Below, in pieces: positions 26,776 to 34,324 of a stretch of DNA of 64,000 nucleotides (positions are counted from its first letter, which is position 1; each line of letters opens with the position of its first letter). Source of the DNA: Paenibacillus sp. NAIST15-1. GTDB taxonomy: Bacteria > Bacillota > Bacilli > Paenibacillales > Paenibacillaceae. Below the pieces are notes generated by a model, which was not told the DNA's origin, made no database searches, and worked only from the letters and a program-made list of their open reading frames with translations. The stretch covers positions 186,001 through 250,000 of the forward strand of contig NZ_BBYF01000005.1 of NCBI RefSeq assembly GCF_001894745.1. The letters run 5' to 3'. The position numbers and the translations under genes are program-made.

Positions 26776-26967
26776 AATGTAGTAAAACCTGATCTGCCGC
26801 GTGTAGCTGCCTTCCATGATGATGATCACTCGATGCTCAGCAAGCAGACGGTGAACTCGAATCTACGTGCAACACTCGTTAGTCTTTTTGCTCCGAGACA
26901 AATAACGATACCGGGTTATATGGATACGATTGAGCAGTTTCTAAGGAAACTTCTTAAACACCTATAA
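26776..26967 (+). pseudogene. 3' remnant of an alpha/beta hydrolase paralogue
   Basis: Translation of 26776-26967 gives about 60 codons ending in TAA that align without gaps to the last 60 residues of the hydrolase ending at 19803. By my count 48 of 60 residues are identical, including the catalytic Asp-His-Ser-Met segment and a Ser-Leu-Phe-Ala-Pro-Arg-Gln-Ile-Thr-Ile-Pro-Gly-Tyr-Met-Asp block. An in-frame TAA at 26773-26775 precedes it and no start codon or upstream domain remains. The nucleophile and most of the fold are missing, so it cannot be active. It probably marks where a second hydrolase copy was replaced by the giant gene. Confidence 0.85.
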
Positions 26968-26989
26968 TCGCTTAAGAAATGTAAGATGC

Positions 26990-27027
26990 AAAGTCGGTTA
27001 ATCCTCGTGTAGGAAAACCGACTTTTC
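26990..27027 (+). terminator. Intrinsic terminator after hydrolase remnant
   Basis: AAAGTCGGTT pairs exactly with AACCGACTTT around a 16-base loop and is followed by TTCT. It is probably the original terminator of the lost hydrolase paralogue. Confidence 0.8.
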
Positions 27028-27529
27028 TATCGTTCACTAACAGGGTAAAAAATCTATTTGCTACTGAAAACATATAATGATATATTTTTAATGCATAGTA
27101 ATTTATGGGTATAACTATGTTGTTGTCACAAGGTACTACCTAGTTCTGCTCGGATACATCCTACCTAATTACGTATCCATTTGAGACCTACCCTATGATC
27201 AACGATTGAACGAACTGTCCGCGTTCACTATAACGCAACTCGATTCCGAAATCCCTCACATTAACACCCAATCACCCAAAAACAAGAATCAACTACTGCT
27301 ACTTCATGAATCCGCTTCCACTACTCTAAAATGCATCTCTCACGATTCGACAATATCAAGATGCATTTCTTTTCTATCAAGCTGGTTAACAGAATTATTC
27401 GTTATGTTAGGAACTGATATAAGCTCCTAAGAGAGTTTATATATAATCCGCCTATGAAGGAGGTGTCATTTGATTAATTTCAGCGGTTATACATTGCCAA
27501 TAAAATGAATGAAATGGAGGAAATTCTTG
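27028..27529. other. Upstream region of AA10 gene with a possible mini-ORF
   Basis: No gene is convincing here; a 74-codon frame at 27206-27430 lacks a ribosome site. At 27456-27464 there is a very strong AAGGAGGTG, followed by TTG at 27470 opening a 12-codon frame that stops at 27506-27508, about 20 bases before the AA10 start. It could be a leader peptide or a relic. A TATAAT-like sequence lies near 27436. Confidence 0.4.
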
Positions 27530-28870
27530 ATGTCTACTTTATGTTCATCTGGAGCAAAACGGTTTAACTTTCTTTTTGCTGTCGGCACCGTGCTCGTGCT
27601 TCTCTTCGCGATGTCCCTCATACTCGGGGATAAGGCATTCGCACACGGTAACGTGACCAATAGCCGTGCAGGTCTTTGTGCAGACGGCGTGAATAAGAAC
27701 TGTGGTCTGATTATTTATGAACCTTATAGTTTGGAAGCACATAAGGGATTCCCGGCGGGAGGCCCTGCCGATGGGAAAATTGCGAGTGCTAATGGCGCAT
27801 TTGCGCCTCTTGACGAGCAATCCGCGACGCGTTGGACTAAGGTTAACATAAGCCCGGGACCGACGACATTTAATTGGAAAATTAAAGTGCCCCACGCAAC
27901 GACAAGCTGGAAATATTACATCACAAAGCAAAACTGGAATCCTAATGCACCGCTTACTCGCGACTCCTTCGATTTAACTCCTTTCTGCAACGTGCCTTAC
28001 AACGGTAAATTGCCTGGCAACACATATTCCGACACTTGCAACGTTCCGAGCCGAACTGGGTATCAAGTTATTCTTGCAGTTTGGGAAATTTCCGATACCT
28101 TGAATGCCTTCTATAATGTAATTGACGTTAATTTTGGTGGGAACGTTGATAATGTAGCTCCGACTGCTCCAACCGGTGCAGCGGCATCCAATATTGGGGC
28201 GACAAATGCAACTATCACTTGGGGCGCTTCCACGGACAACGTTGGCGTAACCGGCTACCAGATCTTTAACGGGCCCAACCAAATCGCAACGACAAACGGA
28301 GCGATAACTGCCAACTTGACAGGTTTAACTTCGAATACTTCGTATACGATTACGGTAAAAGCTGTTGATGCCGCAGGAAATATATCCGCAGCAAGCAATG
28401 CGGTAACCTTCACGACGCTTCCTGTGACCGGTCCGGATACAGTAGCCCCTACAGCGCCAAGCAGCCTTCATGTCATGGGCAGCTCAACTTCCACAACAGT
28501 TCCATTAATGTGGAACGCTTCTACGGATAATGTCGGAGTTACAGGCTATCAAGTATTTCAAGGCACGACGTTGATAGCGACTGTCTCAGGTTCAACTGTG
28601 GAATACCTTGTTACGGGTTTGACGGCAAACACTTCGTATTCCTTTACCGTTAAAGCGATTGATGCTGCTGGCAACGTATCGTTAGCAAGCAACGTTCTAA
28701 ACGTCACTACACCGTCCGCCCCTACTACATATCCGTCTTGGAGCGCAACGACAGTGTATGTAGCCGGTAATAAAGTAACGCATAACGGTGTGAATTATGA
28801 AGCAAAATGGTGGACGCAAGGCGAAACACCAGGTTCTTCAGGCGCTGATGTGTGGAAAGTAATCCCTTAA
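27530..28870 (+). CDS. Secreted AA10 lytic polysaccharide monooxygenase (AA10-FnIII-FnIII-CBM5)
   Basis: This 446-residue protein starts with a signal peptide (1-38) cleaved before His39, giving the mature N-terminal His that LPMOs need for the copper brace; the second copper ligand is probably His122 in Val-Pro-His-Ala-Thr-Thr-Ser-Trp. The catalytic domain spans about 39-200. Two fibronectin type III domains follow (about 207-300 and 303-395, both with Asp-Asn-Val-Gly-Val-Thr-Gly-Tyr-Gln), then a CBM5/12 chitin-binding module (about 400-446) with conserved Trp and Tyr residues. Family knowledge supports oxidative cleavage of crystalline chitin outside the cell. I chose ATG at 27530 because ATGGAGG precedes it; the ATG at 27509 has no site. 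Confidence 0.93.
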   Translation: MSTLCSSGAKRFNFLFAVGTVLVLLFAMSLILGDKAFAHGNVTNSRAGLCADGVNKNCGLIIYEPYSLEAHKGFPAGGPADGKIASANGAFAPLDEQSATRWTKVNISPGPTTFNWKIKVPHATTSWKYYITKQNWNPNAPLTRDSFDLTPFCNVPYNGKLPGNTYSDTCNVPSRTGYQVILAVWEISDTLNAFYNVIDVNFGGNVDNVAPTAPTGAAASNIGATNATITWGASTDNVGVTGYQIFNGPNQIATTNGAITANLTGLTSNTSYTITVKAVDAAGNISAASNAVTFTTLPVTGPDTVAPTAPSSLHVMGSSTSTTVPLMWNASTDNVGVTGYQVFQGTTLIATVSGSTVEYLVTGLTANTSYSFTVKAIDAAGNVSLASNVLNVTTPSAPTTYPSWSATTVYVAGNKVTHNGVNYEAKWWTQGETPGSSGADVWKVIP

Positions 28871-28899
28871 AATCGGCGCGCCATCAATAATCTATGCAT

Positions 28900-28943
28900 A
28901 TAGCCGACAGGATCTCATTTCGAGTTGCTGTCGGCTATTTTTG
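28900..28943 (+). terminator. Intrinsic terminator of AA10 gene
   Basis: ATAGCCGACAG (28900-28910) pairs exactly with CTGTCGGCTAT (28928-28938), followed by TTTTT. The U-tract favours the plus strand; the opposing ABC permease gene ends just beyond. Confidence 0.88.
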
Positions 28944-28957
28944 GGTTGTTCGGGATC

Positions 28958-31549
28958 TTATATATTCTCCTGCTTCAACGCATCAATTATGTTCTCTTTC
29001 TTTACCTTAGCACTGGAATATAGCATAGCCGCACTGACAATAACAAATACGGCAGCAATGACAGTGAGAATATTAACCCAAGAAAAAGTAAACTCAAAAA
29101 GATAACGTTGCGACAATGTTCTATGAATGAAATACATGACGACGAAGCTTAGAGGAAGGCCGTACAAGAGAGATTTCACTCCATAAAAAATGCTCTCGTA
29201 GTTCATCATTTTCGCAAAGCCTTTAGGCGTCATACCTACTGATTTCAGCATCGCGAATTCCCGCTTCCGAAGCGATATGCTCGTCGAGATTGTATTGAAG
29301 ATGTTCGCAATAGAAATAGCTGAAATCAATATGATAAAGCCGTACGAGAATACGGACATGATCAAAATTCTTTGTTCTTCCACGGTTCTGGACTGGTATT
29401 CATTCAAAAAGGACAGATTAGAATCTCTGAATTCTTCAATCTCCTGCTGTGTCTTCAAAGGATCTTTGCTTTTTAAAAATAATTGAGACTGGCCGTATGC
29501 CCCAATCTTTTCATCAATGAGTCGCTCCAAGACACGTTTTGATACGACAATATCTAACTCGCCTACTGCTGATGAACGTATCCCCATAGGCAATTGATCC
29601 GTCTTCGCAGCGATGGTTACCTCTTTTAAATCTGTTTCTTTATTTGTTTCTTCGCTTATATAGCTCAACTGAAGACTTTGACCGATTTTTGCATGAATAT
29701 TCTTCGTTTGCACAAATTTATTGGTCGCCTCGTCCTTATATTGAATCGTATCCACCACGATCGCGGCGGGATGATCTGGATTCATCAGCTGTTCGACATT
29801 TGCGCCAACCGCTTTGGCATAGGCTTGCAAGCTCGAATCGTTCATGGCATTAATATTTATGTCATAAAGGTATTTCCCTTCCTTCAGTACACTCCTATCC
29901 TTCTTGACCGCTTCTTGCAGCTCATTGGCGATTGCAGCTTCTCCGATCCAGGCGTTAACCCTGTACATTTCCGTCACATTGTATTCGGTCACACCGTCAA
30001 GGGATACAATCGATTGAACCGTCGTATCGTCCATTTGATTCCCATTGTTGTACCAGATGTGAATGTCGTAATTAACACCTTCCAGTGAGAGTGCTAGAGA
30101 TTGCTTGAGATTGGCGGTATAAAATGACACCGTTAAAAACAGGACGATGCTGATTATGATTGAAAATACGGTGGCATGGTATCTTCGTTTATTTCGTTTT
30201 ATATTTTTCAATCCGATCTCGGCTTCGATGCCGAATAGCTTGCGCATGAGCTTCGACGTTTTCACGGCTCTCCTTGTAAGCTTCACATCGGCAGTTTGGC
30301 GAATTGCGTCAATTGCAGAGATTTTGGAAGCTTTTATTGCTGGGACAAATGTCGAAATGAAAATCGTCAACATCGAAACAACACAGGCAATCAGGAGCGA
30401 CATTGGCGTGATGATGAGTGTTAATTTTTCCGTAGTCACAAGTGCCCCTTGAATGATGGGATTGATGAACAAGAAGGTTATCCCTATCCCGGCAAGACCG
30501 CAGAGGATCCCGATGGGAATGCTGATTGCTCCTATGATAATACCTTCGAAGAACACCGAATTTCTCTTCTGCCGCTTGGTCGCCCCGACGCTTGCAAGCA
30601 TCCCAAGATGACGTGAACGCTCTGAGACGGATATCGCAAATGCATTGTAGATCAACGAGATCGAGCCGATGATGATGACCGCCATAATGATAACTGATAA
30701 AGAAATCAACATGCTGCTAGAGGCTTTGTTTTTCGACAAGCCATAATAGTGAAGCAACTCGTGATTATATTGGACGTTTTCGATGTTGTTGCTTTTCGCC
30801 AACTGTTCCGCATGATCGAACAAGGAACGATCAACGGTTTTCAGGACAACTGCTGCGTTGACTCGATCTGTTGCCTTTATACTGGTTTCATCGATATAGC
30901 TTATAATGGTATATCCAGGCGCCCATGCCGGTTCCATGACCGGACGTTTGATGAAGCCTACTACCGTGTATTCCTTGTTCGTGATTAGCTGTAAGGATTC
31001 AGACAATTTTCCATTTTCACGTCGCAACATCTCTAATTGATCCAGCGGTTTCTCGTTGCCCTTCTCGAATCGTTCGCCGACTGACAAGGTTAAGTGGTCG
31101 CCAATTTTATAGTTGACCTTTTCGTTCTTCACTATGGCTTCCGATATCACGACCTCCTTGTCTGTTTGAGGCAGTCGTCCCTTGCTCAACTGAATGGGAA
31201 AATGCGTGAAACCCTGTGCATTATACGCCTGGATAAATAAATAGGGCTTACTAGAGTTTTGTTTCCCTACTAACGGAGCATAGCCGAGATCTTGGGTGAT
31301 CGTGACGACTTTGGTTGCATCATCGTTCTGTATTGCTGCAAGCTGTTCTTTGCTTAAATCTTTATAAAGGACATGCCACTCCCCACCATCTGCGATGGTT
31401 TGCCTTTTCATGAGATCCAAAAAAGAAAATCCAAGCGTTGCCACAGCCGTCACCATGGCAACCGAAATGATGACGCCTATGATCGTGACCAGTGTACGCC
31501 GTTTATTTTGCATCAAATGTCTGATCGTAAGTGTATTGACGATGTTCAC
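28958..31549 (-). CDS. FtsX-type ABC transporter permease
   Basis: This 863-residue membrane protein has two FtsX-like blocks. A first membrane helix (about residues 17-40) is followed by a large extracytoplasmic domain, a three-helix group (about 275-410) with the Arg-Gly/Ser-Arg-His-Leu-Gly-Met-Leu-Ala-Ser-Val-Gly-Ala-Thr motif, a second single helix near 460-480, another large outer domain and a last three-helix group that also contains Met-Leu-Lys-Ser-Val-Gly-Met-Thr. This eight-helix layout fits MacB/LolC-like export or lipid-extraction systems rather than the ten-helix Bce permeases. The start is GTG at 31549 overlapping the ATPase stop. It is last in a regulator-kinase-ATPase-permease operon divergent from the PKS-NRPS genes. 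Confidence 0.85.
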   Translation of the reverse strand: MNIVNTLTIRHLMQNKRRTLVTIIGVIISVAMVTAVATLGFSFLDLMKRQTIADGGEWHVLYKDLSKEQLAAIQNDDATKVVTITQDLGYAPLVGKQNSSKPYLFIQAYNAQGFTHFPIQLSKGRLPQTDKEVVISEAIVKNEKVNYKIGDHLTLSVGERFEKGNEKPLDQLEMLRRENGKLSESLQLITNKEYTVVGFIKRPVMEPAWAPGYTIISYIDETSIKATDRVNAAVVLKTVDRSLFDHAEQLAKSNNIENVQYNHELLHYYGLSKNKASSSMLISLSVIIMAVIIIGSISLIYNAFAISVSERSRHLGMLASVGATKRQKRNSVFFEGIIIGAISIPIGILCGLAGIGITFLFINPIIQGALVTTEKLTLIITPMSLLIACVVSMLTIFISTFVPAIKASKISAIDAIRQTADVKLTRRAVKTSKLMRKLFGIEAEIGLKNIKRNKRRYHATVFSIIISIVLFLTVSFYTANLKQSLALSLEGVNYDIHIWYNNGNQMDDTTVQSIVSLDGVTEYNVTEMYRVNAWIGEAAIANELQEAVKKDRSVLKEGKYLYDININAMNDSSLQAYAKAVGANVEQLMNPDHPAAIVVDTIQYKDEATNKFVQTKNIHAKIGQSLQLSYISEETNKETDLKEVTIAAKTDQLPMGIRSSAVGELDIVVSKRVLERLIDEKIGAYGQSQLFLKSKDPLKTQQEIEEFRDSNLSFLNEYQSRTVEEQRILIMSVFSYGFIILISAISIANIFNTISTSISLRKREFAMLKSVGMTPKGFAKMMNYESIFYGVKSLLYGLPLSFVVMYFIHRTLSQRYLFEFTFSWVNILTVIAAVFVIVSAAMLYSSAKVKKENIIDALKQENI

Positions 31550-32229
31550 GGACGGATCACCTCGTCCTTGGCAATCCTTCCATCTTCAATGGAAATGATC
31601 CTATCGGCCTGCAAGGCGATTCGTTCGTCGTGTGTAATTACGATCAGCGTCTGCTGATAGGCCTTATTTAACATCTTTAACAAATCAACGATCTCACTGC
31701 TATTTTTGCTGTCTAAATTCCCTGTCGGCTCATCTGCAAGCATGATCGCAGGATTGCTAATGAGTGCTCTGCCGATCGAGACCCTTTGCTGCTGCCCGCC
31801 AGATAGCTGGTTAGGCAGGTGGTTTAGCCGATGCTTCAAATTCAATGTCCCTACAAGCACGTCCAATTGCTTTTTATCTACCTTTTGTTTATCCAGCAAA
31901 AGCGGCAGCGTCATATTCTCTTCCACGGTCAGGACGGGAATGAGATTGAAAAACTGATAAATCAGGCCGATTTGTCTCCGTCGAAAGATGGCCAGCTGCG
32001 TTTCGTCCAAGGCATACATGTCTGTATCCTCAACGAACACTTTGCCGCTAGTCGGCCGATCCACACCCCCCAGCATATGTAGAAGTGTTGATTTTCCTGA
32101 CCCAGAGGGCCCAACTATCGCGACGAATTCCCCTTTTCGCACGGAAAAAGATACATCATCCAGTGCTGTTACTGCTGATTCACCTTTCCCGTATTGTTTA
32201 GACAGATGTTCGATTCGTAAAATTTCCAT
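31546..32229 (-). CDS. ABC transporter ATP-binding protein (LolD/MacB-like)
   Basis: This 227-residue ATPase has Walker A Gly-Pro-Ser-Gly-Ser-Gly-Lys-Ser-Thr (40-48), the Q-loop in Leu-Ile-Tyr-Gln-Phe-Phe, the signature Leu-Ser-Gly-Gly-Gln-Gln-Gln-Arg (142-149), Walker B ending Ala-Asp-Glu-Pro (165-168) and the switch His in Val-Ile-Thr-His-Asp. It energises the FtsX-type permease encoded by the overlapping downstream gene. A GAGGT-containing ribosome site precedes the ATG at 32229. A perfect 9-bp inverted repeat in the 94-base gap before it may allow separate control of the ABC pair. Confidence 0.92.
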   Translation of the reverse strand: MEILRIEHLSKQYGKGESAVTALDDVSFSVRKGEFVAIVGPSGSGKSTLLHMLGGVDRPTSGKVFVEDTDMYALDETQLAIFRRRQIGLIYQFFNLIPVLTVEENMTLPLLLDKQKVDKKQLDVLVGTLNLKHRLNHLPNQLSGGQQQRVSIGRALISNPAIMLADEPTGNLDSKNSSEIVDLLKMLNKAYQQTLIVITHDERIALQADRIISIEDGRIAKDEVIRP

Positions 32230-32297
32230 GTGTTAACCTCCATAGCTTTGCTGATGGATATCATTTTATCTGTCCAACATGACTCTCCAGTGACTGT

Positions 32298-32321
32298 GAA
32301 AGTGACGATTTAGTCACTTTC
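32298..32321. promoter_or_regulatory. 9-bp perfect inverted repeat between kinase and ABC genes
   Basis: GAAAGTGAC (32298-32306) and GTCACTTTC (32313-32321) are exact complements around a 6-base spacer, directly after the kinase stop and 69 bases or more before the ATPase start. It may be a response-regulator operator for an internal promoter, or an attenuating hairpin. There is no long U-tract. Confidence 0.5.
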
Positions 32322-32323
32322 GG

Positions 32324-33325
32324 TTAAATGACTTGCTTATACAATTTAATCCGAAACTCGGTTCCGTTTCCGCCGTCACTCCTCACATCGATCACTCCGC
32401 CCTGATTTGCGATAATACTGTGAGCCATGGCCAGACCAATGCCGATACTCCCCTCACTAGCATGCTTCCCTTTATAAAACCGTTTGAAAATGTAAGGCAA
32501 ATCTTCTTTTGGTATGCCCTTGCCGTTGTCGGCAATGACAATTTCCGTAAATAGCGCATTTTCTGTAAATGAAATGGCGATTGCTCCGCCTTCCTGCGTA
32601 TGCTCGACGCCATTTTTCAAAATATTGATGAGCGCTTCACTTGTCCAATTGAAATCACCTATAAATGAGACGTTGTCATCTCCATTGATCGAAACTGTCT
32701 GTTCCTTAATATCCATCGGAATCAGGACAGGCTCTAGCGCCTGCTGGATAAGCTGTTTAACCAATACTGGCTCTTTTTTGAATGGAATTGTTTTGGCATC
32801 CATTTTCGAGAGCTTTAGGAGAGATGACACAAGCCAATCGATTCGCTCCAGTTGAATTCGAATGTTGTGGGTGAATTCCATTCTTTTGACTGGCGGCAGA
32901 TCAGCGCTGCTTAACAAATCGGCCATTACCGTCATGGAAGTAAGCGGCGTCTTGAGCTGATGCGAGATATCCGAAATGGCGTCCGTCAATTGCATTTTGT
33001 CCCGCTGCAGCAGCGAGCGCTGCTCGGAAAGCATAAGTGTCACTTTGTATATATCGTTCTTCAAAATGCTGAGCTCGCCTTCTTGGTTATCGCGTACGTC
33101 GAGCGAATCATTGCCGCTGCTAATTTCGCGCAAATAAATTGAAAGTTTCTCAAGTTCTCGATATCTCCATCTCGTAAATGCCAAGCTGCTTCCTATAAGC
33201 AGAAGCGACAAGATAACAACAAGTGCCAATGCAGCAGACGATATAAAAGCAGCGACGGCGATCGCTGCTGCACTGATTGTGACCATAACTGTCAATAGGA
33301 TTTGTATTTCTCGATTGCGGAGCAT
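32324..33325 (-). CDS. Two-component sensor histidine kinase with minimal sensor
   Basis: This 333-residue kinase has two adjacent membrane helices (about 9-28 and 30-49) with almost no extracytoplasmic loop, a HAMP-like linker, a dimerisation domain with His122 in Ser-His-Gln-Leu-Lys-Thr-Pro-Leu and an ATP-binding domain with Asn in Asn-Ile-Leu-Lys-Asn, the Asp-Asn-Gly-Lys-Gly G1 box and Gly-Ile-Gly-Leu-Ala-Met-Ala G2. The missing outer sensor is like intramembrane-sensing kinases that monitor an ABC transporter, so signal input through the partner permease is plausible. Its ATG directly follows the regulator's stop TAG, so the two are co-translated. Confidence 0.88.
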   Translation of the reverse strand: MLRNREIQILLTVMVTISAAAIAVAAFISSAALALVVILSLLLIGSSLAFTRWRYRELEKLSIYLREISSGNDSLDVRDNQEGELSILKNDIYKVTLMLSEQRSLLQRDKMQLTDAISDISHQLKTPLTSMTVMADLLSSADLPPVKRMEFTHNIRIQLERIDWLVSSLLKLSKMDAKTIPFKKEPVLVKQLIQQALEPVLIPMDIKEQTVSINGDDNVSFIGDFNWTSEALINILKNGVEHTQEGGAIAISFTENALFTEIVIADNGKGIPKEDLPYIFKRFYKGKHASEGSIGIGLAMAHSIIANQGGVIDVRSDGGNGTEFRIKLYKQVI

Positions 33326-34009
33326 CTAATCACCCACCTTGTAGCCGAATCCACGGATCGTTTTAATCATTGCCGGATGCTGCGGATCATCCTCCAGCTT
33401 TTCACGCAGCCTCTTGATATACACAGTTAGCGTATTATCGTTTACGAATTCGCCAGCCACATCCCAAATCTGCTCCAACAGCTGATTTCTCGTGAGAACC
33501 TGCCCAATATGATTGGCAAAGATCAGCAGCAAGCGGTATTCTAATGCGGTCAATAGGATTTCAGCCCGATCCTTGTACACTTTGCCTTCCAGCGTATTGA
33601 TACGCACAGTCCCGATATCAATGATTGTTTTTGCCTGCGATGGTTTATGGTATCTCCGCAACACCGACTTGATCCGTGACAGAAGTTCGCGAACTCGAAA
33701 AGGCTTCGTAATATAATCATCGGCCCCCATATCCAGACCCATGACGACGTTGACCTCATCGTCAATCGCGGTTAAGAAGATAACCGGAATATCTTGCCGC
33801 TCCTTCACCATTTTACACAGTTCATACCCGCTTCCATCTGGAAGCGACAAATCAAACAGACATAACGCAAATTGATCCATGTTTTCAGTGAGCATTTTCT
33901 TAGCTGATGCGACATCGTGGCACAACACAGTATCAAATTGATCCTGCTGCAGTGAATATTCCAATCCAGACGCAATCGTTTTATCGTCTTCTACAACTAA
34001 TATCTTCAT
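33326..34009 (-). CDS. OmpR-family response regulator
   Basis: This 227-residue regulator has a receiver domain with the acidic pair Glu7-Asp8-Asp9, phosphoacceptor Asp53 in Leu-Phe-Asp-Leu-Ser-Leu-Pro-Asp-Gly, the conserved Thr in Phe-Leu-Thr-Ala and Lys in Ile-Thr-Lys-Pro-Phe, then an OmpR-type winged helix with Thr-Val-Tyr-Ile-Lys-Arg-Leu-Arg-Glu-Lys-Leu near the C-terminus. ATG at 34009 follows AGGGGA; a longer 261-codon frame begins in the intergenic region and is rejected. It is the first gene of the operon and lies 315 bases from the divergent PKS-NRPS start, so it may act on both promoters. Confidence 0.9.
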   Translation of the reverse strand: MKILVVEDDKTIASGLEYSLQQDQFDTVLCHDVASAKKMLTENMDQFALCLFDLSLPDGSGYELCKMVKERQDIPVIFLTAIDDEVNVVMGLDMGADDYITKPFRVRELLSRIKSVLRRYHKPSQAKTIIDIGTVRINTLEGKVYKDRAEILLTALEYRLLLIFANHIGQVLTRNQLLEQIWDVAGEFVNDNTLTVYIKRLREKLEDDPQHPAMIKTIRGFGYKVGD

Positions 34010-34324
34010 CACTAGTTCCCCTACTCTATGCCTGAATTCATTCTTTCTTCCTCGTGTCGACATTATATACTCTATCATTTTCTGATGGGAAGAGGTTTTA
34101 TGCGTAATCAACAGGATTTATCATACATTATAAAAATATATATTATTTATGACATAAAAAACCAAATTGCGACAAAATCATCGATATACAATTTTTGTAT
34201 CATAAACTAGAATAAGGGTTGTAAATAATGGGGAACCATTTCATGGTTTACATGCTATTTACTGAGAAATAAAGTTTTCCGTCGTCGCACAAGTCCCTTT
34301 CACTTTCACAAAGGAGGATAATCA
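34010..34324. promoter_or_regulatory. Divergent regulatory region with two perfect palindromes
   Basis: This 315-base AT-rich region separates the response regulator from the PKS-NRPS gene. It contains ATACAA-TTT-TTGTAT (34186-34200) and AACCAT-TTC-ATGGTT (34234-34248), both perfect palindromes. A direct repeat TTTCAC-TTTCAC (about 34299-34310) sits just before the AAAGGAGG ribosome site. No clean SigA -35/-10 pair could be fixed by eye. A 60-codon frame at 34028-34210 is not believable as a gene. Confidence 0.5.

Noticed and set aside
19624..26967. Direct repeat as integrase attachment sites
   Set aside because: The two copies differ in about one fifth of their residues and no integrase or recombinase is encoded between them, so recent site-specific integration is unlikely.
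27206..27430. 74-codon plus-strand frame before the AA10 gene
   Set aside because: No Shine-Dalgarno sequence, Ser/Thr-rich random-looking translation, and the region is otherwise AT-rich non-coding.
28958..34009. Assignment as a canonical Bce-type (bacitracin) resistance module
   Set aside because: The permease has two FtsX blocks with about eight helices and two large outer domains, not the ten-helix Bce form, so only a general resistance/sensing role is proposed.
34028..34210. 60-codon frame in the megasynthase promoter region
   Set aside because: Low-complexity Ile/Tyr-rich translation and overlap with palindromes; looks like AT-rich regulatory DNA.
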